Assembly: GCA_965203795.1 (NCBI GenBank) | Contig: OZ241915.1 | Location: 2,480,001-2,544,000 of the forward strand | Length of the DNA: 64,000 nucleotides | Reading direction: 5' to 3' | Source: CBDBBY01 sp965203795 | GTDB taxonomy: Bacteria > Pseudomonadota > Alphaproteobacteria > Rhodobacterales > Rhodobacteraceae | Part shown: piece by piece, positions 35,171 through 42,335 of the stretch | Position numbering within the stretch: the stretch's first letter is position 1 | Layout: every line of letters begins with the position of its first letter | Notes under the pieces: model-generated | Seen by the model: the letters and a program-made list of their open reading frames with translations, nothing else | What the model was told of the DNA's origin: nothing | The model's database searches: none | Position numbers and translations under genes: made by a program

Positions 35171-38143
35171 CTATCTGTCCTTTCCGAGCGACAGCGCTTC
35201 GTCGACCAGCCGCGCCTGCTCGCTGAGGTGATCCGACATCCTCCCGGCAGCGGGCGACGCCGCGGCGTTCCGGCCCACATACCGCACATGGTAGTTGGTG
35301 CGGCCGACCTTGTTCATCACGTAGGCGAGGTCGGGCTCCATGAAGGTCCAGGCGCCCTGGTTCTTCGGCTCCTCCTGGCACCAGACGAATTCCGCGCTCT
35401 TGAAGCGCGCGAACTCCTTCCGCGCCGTCATGAAGGGGAACGGATAGTACTGCTCGAAACGCATGAGGTAGACGTCGTCGATCCCGCGCTCGTCCCGCTT
35501 CTCGAGCAGGTCGTAGTAGACCTTGCCGGAGGTCAGCACCACGCGCTTGATCTTGTCGTCCTCGACGAGCTTCACGTCCGACCTTCCCCGCTCCGCGTCG
35601 TCCGGAAGAATCCGGTGGAACCGGGTGCCCGGGAGGAATTCCGGCAGGTCCGAGACCGCCCGCTTGTGCCGGAGCAGGGACTTGGGCGTCATCAGGACCA
35701 GCGGCTTCCTGTCGCTGCGGTGGAGCTGCCTCCGGAGCACATGGAAATAGTTCGCGGGCGTCGTGCAGTTCGCGACGAACCAGTTGTCGTCCGCGGACAT
35801 CTGCAGGAACCGCTCCAAGCGGGCCGAGGAATGCTCGGGGCCTTGGCCCTCGAACCCGTGCGGAAGCAGCAAGGTCAGCCCGGACATCCGAAGCCATTTC
35901 TTTTCTCCGGGCGAAATGAACTGGTCGAACATGATCTGCGCGCCGTTCGCGAAGTCGCCGAACTGCGCCTCCCAGAGGACGAGCGAGTTGGGTTCCGCAA
36001 GCGAGTAGCCGTATTCGAATCCCAGCACCGCGAATTCCGAAAGCATCGAATCGATGACCTGGATTTTCGCCTCCTGGTCCTTCGTGATGCTGTTGAGCGG
36101 GAAATGCCTCTCCTCGGTCTTCTGATCGATGAAGGCGGCGTGCCTCTGGCTGAACGTGCCGCGCACCGAGTCCTGACCCGAGAGGCGCACCGGAAAGCCC
36201 TCCAGCAGCAGGGTTCCGAAGGCCATCGATTCCGCATCCGACCAGTTGAAGCCCTTTCCGGCTTCGAACCGCCTCTTCCGCGCCTTGACCAGCCTGCCGA
36301 GCGTCGGGTGGATGCGGAAGCCGTCAGGGACCCTCGCCAGCGCCTGGCCGACGCTCTTGATCCGGGCCTTGGACGCCCCGGTTTCGTGGATGTCGACATC
36401 GCCCGTCGACGCCTTGAGATGGGACCAGCGCCCGTCAAGCCAGTCCGCGCGGTTGGGCTTGTAGGACTTCGCGACCTCGAACTCCTCGTTCAGCCGCGCC
36501 TGGAATGCCGCCTTCGCCTCTTCGATATCGCTCTGCGGAACCAGCCCTTCCTTCGAAAGCCGCTCGGAATAAAGCTGGAGCGTCGTTTCGTGCGACCCGA
36601 TGATGTCGTACATCTTCGGCTGCGTGAACATCGGCTCGTCGCCTTCGTTGTGCCCGAAGCGGCGGTAGCAGAAGATGTCGAGCACGACGTCCTTGCCGAA
36701 TTTCTGGCGGAATTCGGTGGCGACCTTCGCCGCGTGGACGACGGCTTCCGGGTCGTCGCCGTTGACGTGGAAGATCGGCGCCTCGGTCATCATGCCGATG
36801 TCGGTTGGATACGGCGACGACCGCGAGTTGTGCGGCGTCGTGGTGAAGCCGATCTGGTTGTTGACGATGATATGGATCGTTCCGCCGGTCCCGTAGCCGT
36901 AAAGCCCCGAAAGGCCGAAGCATTCGGCCACGACGCCTTGCCCGGCGAACGCCGCGTCGCCGTGGATCAGGACCGGAAGCACCCGGTCGCGGCTGCGGTC
37001 GTTCAGCTGGTCCTGCTTCGCCCTCGCCTTGCCGAGAACGACCGGATTGACCGCCTCGAGATGCGACGGGTTCGCAGTCAGCGACAGGTGGACGGAGTTG
37101 CCGTCGAACTCCCGGTTGGATGACGCGCCCAAGTGGTACTTCACGTCGCCCGAGCCCGATATCTCCTGCGGCATCGAGCTTCCGCCCTGGAACTCGTTGA
37201 GGATCGCACGGTACGGCTTGCCCATCACGTTCGCGAGGATGTTCAGCCTGCCGCGGTGGGGCATTCCGATGACGATTTCCTTGACGCCGAGCGCACCGCC
37301 CCGCTTGATGATCTGCTCCATGGCGGGAATGAGGGCTTCGCCTCCGTCCAGCCCGAACCGCTTCGTTCCGGTGTATTTCAGGTGCAGGAACTGCTCGAGG
37401 CCCTCCGCCTCCACCAGCTTGTTCAGTATGGCCCGGCGCCCTTCCTGCGTGAACTTTATCTCCTTGCCGTAGCCCTCGATCCGCTCCTTCAGCCAGCCGG
37501 CCTGTTCGGGATCCGAGATGTGCATGAACTGCAGCGCGAGCGTCCCGCAATAGGTCCGCTTCACGATGTTCAGGATCTCGCGAAGGGTCGCCGTTTCCAA
37601 GCCGAGCACGTTGTCGATGAAGATCGGCCTGTCCAGCTGAGCGTCGTCAAAGCCGTAGTTCGCCGGGTCGAGTTCCGGATGGGCCACGTGGTGCGTCATT
37701 CCAAGCGGGTCCAGCTGGGCGATCCGGTGGCCGCGGATCCGGTAGGCCCTTATCAGCATGAGCGCCCTGATCGAATCGAGGACGTTCTGCCGGACCTCCT
37801 GCTCGGTGATGGCGACGCCGCCTTCGGCGGCCTTCGCCCGGATCTTCAGGCCCAGTTCCGACGGCGCTCCCCAATCGACGGCGTTCCAGTTGCCGTCGAA
37901 CGCAGCCGTCAGCTCGTCCTGCGGCGGCGCGGGCCAGTCCAGCCTAGTCCAGGAAGGGCCCACCTTGCCGTGCGCGGCGAACCCCTGGCCGCCTTCGAAC
38001 GCCTCGAAATACCGCTGCCAGGAGGAATCAACGGTAGTCGGATTGCGCGAGTACTTCGCGTGAAGGCTTTCCACGTAGGCGGCGTTCGCGCCGTGAAGAA
38101 AGCTGGTTGCGCGGAATTCCTCGTTGGAGCCGTTCTTGCTCAT
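35171..38143 (-). CDS. sucA: 2-Oxoglutarate dehydrogenase E1 component
   Basis: 990-residue thiamin-diphosphate enzyme that decarboxylates 2-oxoglutarate and transfers the succinyl group to E2. The N-terminal E2-interaction segment is FLHGANAAYVESLHAKYS. GMPHRGRLNILANVMGKP, the ThDP motif HGDAAFAGQGVVAECFG with NNQIGFTT, and the C-terminal ILWEAQFGDFANGA-type motif (here VLWEAQFGDFANGAQIMFDQF) are in the expected order. Length matches the family. Confidence 0.97.
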   Translation of the reverse strand: MSKNGSNEEFRATSFLHGANAAYVESLHAKYSRNPTTVDSSWQRYFEAFEGGQGFAAHGKVGPSWTRLDWPAPPQDELTAAFDGNWNAVDWGAPSELGLKIRAKAAEGGVAITEQEVRQNVLDSIRALMLIRAYRIRGHRIAQLDPLGMTHHVAHPELDPANYGFDDAQLDRPIFIDNVLGLETATLREILNIVKRTYCGTLALQFMHISDPEQAGWLKERIEGYGKEIKFTQEGRRAILNKLVEAEGLEQFLHLKYTGTKRFGLDGGEALIPAMEQIIKRGGALGVKEIVIGMPHRGRLNILANVMGKPYRAILNEFQGGSSMPQEISGSGDVKYHLGASSNREFDGNSVHLSLTANPSHLEAVNPVVLGKARAKQDQLNDRSRDRVLPVLIHGDAAFAGQGVVAECFGLSGLYGYGTGGTIHIIVNNQIGFTTTPHNSRSSPYPTDIGMMTEAPIFHVNGDDPEAVVHAAKVATEFRQKFGKDVVLDIFCYRRFGHNEGDEPMFTQPKMYDIIGSHETTLQLYSERLSKEGLVPQSDIEEAKAAFQARLNEEFEVAKSYKPNRADWLDGRWSHLKASTGDVDIHETGASKARIKSVGQALARVPDGFRIHPTLGRLVKARKRRFEAGKGFNWSDAESMAFGTLLLEGFPVRLSGQDSVRGTFSQRHAAFIDQKTEERHFPLNSITKDQEAKIQVIDSMLSEFAVLGFEYGYSLAEPNSLVLWEAQFGDFANGAQIMFDQFISPGEKKWLRMSGLTLLLPHGFEGQGPEHSSARLERFLQMSADDNWFVANCTTPANYFHVLRRQLHRSDRKPLVLMTPKSLLRHKRAVSDLPEFLPGTRFHRILPDDAERGRSDVKLVEDDKIKRVVLTSGKVYYDLLEKRDERGIDDVYLMRFEQYYPFPFMTARKEFARFKSAEFVWCQEEPKNQGAWTFMEPDLAYVMNKVGRTNYHVRYVGRNAAASPAAGRMSDHLSEQARLVDEALSLGKDR

Positions 38144-38179
38144 CGTCTTCCCCGACTTCGCGTCACCGCCGATCCGGGC

Positions 38180-39070
38180 CTATCCGGATCGGCCGATTGC
38201 GGTTTTCACGGCCGAACCCAGCGCGGCCGGACTTTCGGCAATGGCAATCCCCGCGGACCGCATCGCTTCGATCTTGTCGCCGGCGCCGCCCTTCCCTCCG
38301 GAAATCACGGCGCCTGCGTGCCCCATGCGCCTTCCCGGAGGCGCCGTGAGGCCCGCGATGAATCCGGCGACCGGCTTCGACCTGCCGCGTTTGGCCTCGT
38401 CCGCCAGCATTTGGGCGGCGTCCTCCTCGGCGTTTCCGCCGATCTCGCCGATCATGACGATGGATTCGGTCTGGCTGTCGGCGAGAAACAGGTCGAGCAC
38501 ATCGACGAACTCCGTCCCCTTGACGGGATCGCCGCCGATTCCGACGCAGGTCGACTGCCCCAGACCGGCGTCGGTCGTCTGCTTCACGGCCTCGTAGGTC
38601 AGGGTGCCTGACCTGGAAACCACGCCTACGGAACCCCGCTTGTGAATGGCTCCGGGCATGATGCCGATCTTGCACTCGCCCGGCGTGATCACTCCGGGGC
38701 AGTTCGGCCCGACCAGCCTGGAGCCCGAGGATTTGAGCGCGGCCTTGACCCTGACCATGTCCTGGACGGGAATTCCTTCCGTGATGCACACGATCAGCCC
38801 GATGCCCGCGTCCACGGCTTCGAGCATCGCGTCCGCGGCGAAGGGCGGCGGAACGTAAATTGCGGTCGCGGTCGCTCCCGTGCCCGCAACCGCTTCGTGG
38901 ACCGTATTGAACACCGGAAGCCCGAGGTGCTGCTGGCCGCCCTTGCCCGGCGTGACCCCGCCGACGACTTTCGTGCCGTAGGCGATCGCCTGCTCGGAAT
39001 GGAAGGTCCCCTGCGCGCCGGTGAAGCCTTGGCAGATCACCTTGGTGTCCTTGTCGACCAGTATTGCCAT
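38180..39070 (-). CDS. sucD: Succinyl-CoA synthetase alpha subunit
   Basis: 296 residues from ATG 39070 (MAILVDKDTKVICQGFTGAQ); a TTG directly before it also opens the frame but adds nothing. CoA-binding and phosphorylation hallmarks are TGAQGTFHSEQAIAYGT, GPNCPGVITPGECKIGIMPG and GHAGAVISGGKG, whose His is phosphorylated. With SucC it converts succinyl-CoA to succinate with substrate-level phosphorylation. It lies 36 bases upstream of sucA. Confidence 0.96.
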   Translation of the reverse strand: MAILVDKDTKVICQGFTGAQGTFHSEQAIAYGTKVVGGVTPGKGGQQHLGLPVFNTVHEAVAGTGATATAIYVPPPFAADAMLEAVDAGIGLIVCITEGIPVQDMVRVKAALKSSGSRLVGPNCPGVITPGECKIGIMPGAIHKRGSVGVVSRSGTLTYEAVKQTTDAGLGQSTCVGIGGDPVKGTEFVDVLDLFLADSQTESIVMIGEIGGNAEEDAAQMLADEAKRGRSKPVAGFIAGLTAPPGRRMGHAGAVISGGKGGAGDKIEAMRSAGIAIAESPAALGSAVKTAIGRSG

Positions 39071-39140
39071 CAACGATTCCCGTCTCCGGGCGGCCTGCGC
39101 CCGATGCCCATGCCGACAGCGTCCTGCCGCGGCACCCCCT

Positions 39141-40349
39141 TCAGCCGGCGCTCCCCGGCGATTCGACCGCGGCGACGATCTTGCGCGCCGCGTCGCCGAG
39201 ATCGTCGGCCGCGATCACGTTCAGGCCGCTGCGGTTGATGATCGATTTGCCCTTTTCGACATTCGTTCCTTCCAGCCGGACGACCAAGGGGACGTCCAGC
39301 CCCGTTTCCCGGACCGCCTCCACAACGCCCTCGGCGATCACGTCGCAGCGCATGATGCCGCCGAAGATGTTGACGAGAATGCCTTTCACCTTCGGGTCCT
39401 GCGTGATGATCTTGAACGCCTCGGCCACCTTCTCCTTCGACGCGCCCCCGCCGACATCAAGGAAGTTCGCCGGCTCGGAGCCGCAAAGCTTGATGATGTC
39501 CATGGTCGCCATGGCGAGTCCGGCGCCGTTGACCATGCATCCGATCTCGCCGTCGAGCGAAATGTAGTTCAGGTCGAATTTGGAAGCCTCGCGCTCCCTC
39601 GGGTCCTCTTCTGACGGGTCGCGCAGGGCCACGATCTCGGGGTGGCGGTAGAGCGCGTTCGCGTCGAAGCCCATCTTGCAGTCAAGGCAAAGCAAATCGC
39701 CCGACGCAGTCAGAATAAGCGGATTGATTTCGAGCAGCTCGGCATCCTTTTCCGCGAACAGACCGTACAGGGCCTTCGCAAGCGCAGCGCATTGCCGAAC
39801 CTGGCCGCCCTCCAGGCCAAGCGCGAATGCAATCCGCCTTCCGTGGAACGACTGAATGCCCGAAGTGGGGTCCACGCTGAACGACACGATTTTTTCGGGC
39901 GAGGACTTGGCGACCTCCTCGATGTCCATTCCCCCCTCGGTGGAGCAAACGAAGGAAACGGAGGAGGATTGCCGGTCGAGCAGAAGCGCGAGGTAGAACT
40001 CCCGTTCAATGTCCGCCCCCTGCTCGATGTAGACGCGGTTGACCTTGCGCCCCTCCGGCCCGGTCTGGTGGGTGACCAGGGTGCGCCCGAGCATGCGCTT
40101 GGCTTCCGCCGCCGCTTCCTCCACGGAGTTGGCGACCCTGACGCCGCCCTTGCCGCCTGCGCTCGGCTCGACGAATTCGCCCTTGCCGCGCCCTCCCGCG
40201 TGGACCTGCGCCTTCACGACCCAGGCGGGGCCGCGAAGCTCGCTGGCCGCCGCCTTCGCATCCTCGGCCCGGAGCACCGCGCGGCCCTCCGCCACCGGGG
40301 CGCCGCTGCGCCGAAGCAATTCCTTCGCTTGGTACTCGTGGATGTTCAT
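39141..40349 (-). CDS. sucC: Succinyl-CoA synthetase beta subunit
   Basis: 402 residues from ATG 40349 (MNIHEYQAKELLRRSGAPVA). An ATP-grasp N-terminal domain (WVVKAQVHAGGRGKGEF) and the ligase CoA domain (LDVGGGASKEKVAEAFKIIT, LVNIFGGIMRCDVIAEG, VVRLEGTNVEKGK) are complete. Nucleotide preference (ATP or GTP) cannot be read safely. It lies 120 bases after mdh and 70 bases before sucD. Confidence 0.96.
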   Translation of the reverse strand: MNIHEYQAKELLRRSGAPVAEGRAVLRAEDAKAAASELRGPAWVVKAQVHAGGRGKGEFVEPSAGGKGGVRVANSVEEAAAEAKRMLGRTLVTHQTGPEGRKVNRVYIEQGADIEREFYLALLLDRQSSSVSFVCSTEGGMDIEEVAKSSPEKIVSFSVDPTSGIQSFHGRRIAFALGLEGGQVRQCAALAKALYGLFAEKDAELLEINPLILTASGDLLCLDCKMGFDANALYRHPEIVALRDPSEEDPREREASKFDLNYISLDGEIGCMVNGAGLAMATMDIIKLCGSEPANFLDVGGGASKEKVAEAFKIITQDPKVKGILVNIFGGIMRCDVIAEGVVEAVRETGLDVPLVVRLEGTNVEKGKSIINRSGLNVIAADDLGDAARKIVAAVESPGSAG

Positions 40350-40469
40350 CGCAGATTCCGCCCGATTGCGCTGCTCTACGGATTCCCACAAATCACGGGA
40401 AAACTGAAGCCGCCAACCGGGATGCGGCCGAGTTTTCCACCGAAATCGTTGCGCTTCGGCGAGTATCCG

Positions 40470-41429
40470 CTACAGCGTCGGGTCGATCCCTTTGCAATTG
40501 GCCACGAGTTCCCGGACCGAAGCGACGGACCGCTCGAACATCTCGCGCTCTTCCCGGTTGAGGGAAATCTCCACCACGCGCTCGACGCCGCCTGCTCCGA
40601 TAACCACGGGAACTCCTACGAACAGGTCCTCCTGGCCGTACTGCCCGCTGAGATGCGCCGCGCACGGCAGAACCCGCTTCTGGTCGCCGAGATAGGCTTC
40701 CGCCATTTCGATCGCCGCGGCGGAAGGGGCGTAAAACGCCGACCCGGTTCCGAGCAGATTGACGATCTCAATGCCGCCGTCGCGCGTCCGCTGGACAATC
40801 CCGTCAAGCCGTTCCGAGGTCGTCCACCCCATCTCGGCAAGATCGGGCAGCGGAACGCCCGCGACCGTCGAGTAACGCGTCAGCGGCACCATGGAATCGC
40901 CGTGGCCGCCGAGCACGAACGCCGTGACGTCGCGCATCGAAACGTTGAATTCCTCGGCAAGGAAATGCCTGAAGCGCGCGGAGTCGAGCACGCCCGCCAT
41001 TCCCACGACTTTCGAGGAATCCAAGCCCGAGTACTGGCGAAGCGCCCAGACCATCGCGTCAAGGGGATTGGTGATGCAGATCACGAAGGCGTCCGGCGCA
41101 TGCTCCGCGATCCCGCCGCCGACGGCCTTCATCACCTTCAGGTTTATGCCGAGCAGATCGTCCCTGGACATCCCGGGCTTCCTCGGGACGCCGGCGGTCA
41201 CGATGCAGACGTCGGCACCGCTGATGGCGGCATAGTCGCTCGCGCCGGCGAGATCCGCATCGAACCTCAGAACCGGGCCGCTTTCCGCGATGTCGAGCGC
41301 CTTGCCCTGCGGGATGCCGTCCTGGATGTCGAACAGCACGACATCGCCCAGCTCCCTCATGGCCGCCAAGTGCGCGAGCGTCCCGCCGATCTGCCCCGCG
41401 CCGACCATGGCAATTTTCGGTCGCGCCAT
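40470..41429 (-). CDS. mdh: Malate dehydrogenase
   Basis: 319-residue NAD-dependent, LDH-like malate dehydrogenase. The NAD motif is VGAGQIGGTLAHLAA, the substrate loop is VTAGVPRKPGMSRDDLLGIN with its arginines, the active site is VLGGHGDSMVPLTRYST (catalytic His), and VPVVIGAGGVERVVEISL lies near the end. AAGGAG precedes the ATG. It is the first gene of the mdh-sucCDAB-lpd row, and the promoter side is now occupied by a transposon whose duplication ends 74 bases upstream. Confidence 0.96.
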   Translation of the reverse strand: MARPKIAMVGAGQIGGTLAHLAAMRELGDVVLFDIQDGIPQGKALDIAESGPVLRFDADLAGASDYAAISGADVCIVTAGVPRKPGMSRDDLLGINLKVMKAVGGGIAEHAPDAFVICITNPLDAMVWALRQYSGLDSSKVVGMAGVLDSARFRHFLAEEFNVSMRDVTAFVLGGHGDSMVPLTRYSTVAGVPLPDLAEMGWTTSERLDGIVQRTRDGGIEIVNLLGTGSAFYAPSAAAIEMAEAYLGDQKRVLPCAAHLSGQYGQEDLFVGVPVVIGAGGVERVVEISLNREEREMFERSVASVRELVANCKGIDPTL

Positions 41430-41688
41430 TGCCGCTCCTTGTTTGGGTCAGCTGATGCCGACGGAAGACTGTACCGCTTGCCGATTTCGTGCGCAATCGC
41501 GTGTCCGCGCTCGGGTGCGGTCCAAATTTTTGGGTTGAACCTGTTCCGCTGTCCCGGCGTTGGCCGGGACCGGCGCGGGGGGGGTGCAAACGCGCCTCCG
41601 CGGGCCGGGATGGATCGGTCCCGGCGCGGCTGCCGAAGACCCGCGAACGGCGGGCGCCGCGCATCCGGGCGCGAGCAGCGGAGGCATC

Positions 41689-42015
41689 ATGGCAGGCAAG
41701 ACGAAGGACCCGGAGTTCCGCCATCCGAACACGGTGGCGCATATGCGAAGCTTGACGGACGAGGAGGCGGCGGAGCATCCTCCCGTGATCCGCAAGGCCG
41801 GCGGCGTCCACGCGGAGTATTGGCGCGAGGGCGGCCGTGTGCGCTGCCGGGAGGTCGGGGCGGGCGAAGCGTCCGGCGGCCCGGCCCCGTCCTGCCCGGA
41901 CTGCGGCCGGTCGATGGAGCGGCAGGGCCGGATCGGGAAGACGCTCCCGGCGCGCCTCGGGCAGGCCGGGATCAAGCGCAGGCATTTCCGCTGCCGCGAG
42001 TGCGGCGGCGGCATC
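41689..42015 (+). pseudogene. ISKra4-family transposase, N-terminal fragment (copy 2)
   Basis: In one frame from ATG 41689: MAGKTKDPEFRHPNTVAHM, then EYWREGGRVRCREVGAGEA and a zinc ribbon, CPDCGRSM..HFRCRECGGG. Compared with copy 1, about 65 codons between GGPAP and SCPDCG are deleted, including the stretch where copy 1 has its first frame break. Similarity to the transposase stops at about 42015, where the cargo begins. Confidence 0.78.
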
Positions 42016-42335
42016 GCCTCCTTCGGCGGCCTCGGCCCGGACGGCCAAGGACGCGGCGCTTGCGAACCGCGCCTTCAATCCGAATACTTCCATCGTGGGT
42101 CTCCTTGCCGATTCAGTCGATGAAAACAGCTTGGTGACCCACGCCCCTCAGGGCAAGGGGTGGAGTGCCATCATTACCCGAACTCAATCACTGCTGTCGG
42201 CGCGCCGCGTCCCGGATGCCGTGCCTCCCGTCGGCCGGGAGGCAGGCGGCGCTGTCTTCCTTCCGGCGCCGCCGGCCCGACTCGGAAACGGGAACGCGTC
42301 CGCTCCGGACGGCCGCCGCATCAACACCGCTTGGC
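42016..42335. other. Left cargo segment without recognised gene
   Basis: About 320 bases between the broken transposase and the stop of the caspase gene. It contains an imperfect GC hairpin near 42142-42162 (CGCCCC / GGGGTG around CAGGGC). I see no protein family in any frame. Confidence 0.4.

Noticed and set aside
35228..37123. Long open frame opposite sucA
   Set aside because: Antisense shadow of a fully convincing 990-residue E1 gene; low-complexity Arg/Glu/Val composition.
42139..42163. GC hairpin with CAGGGC loop resembling the right end or guide-RNA hairpin of IS200/IS605 elements
   Set aside because: The stem is only six pairs with a G-T, there is no TnpA or TnpB sequence nearby, and no matching left end was seen.
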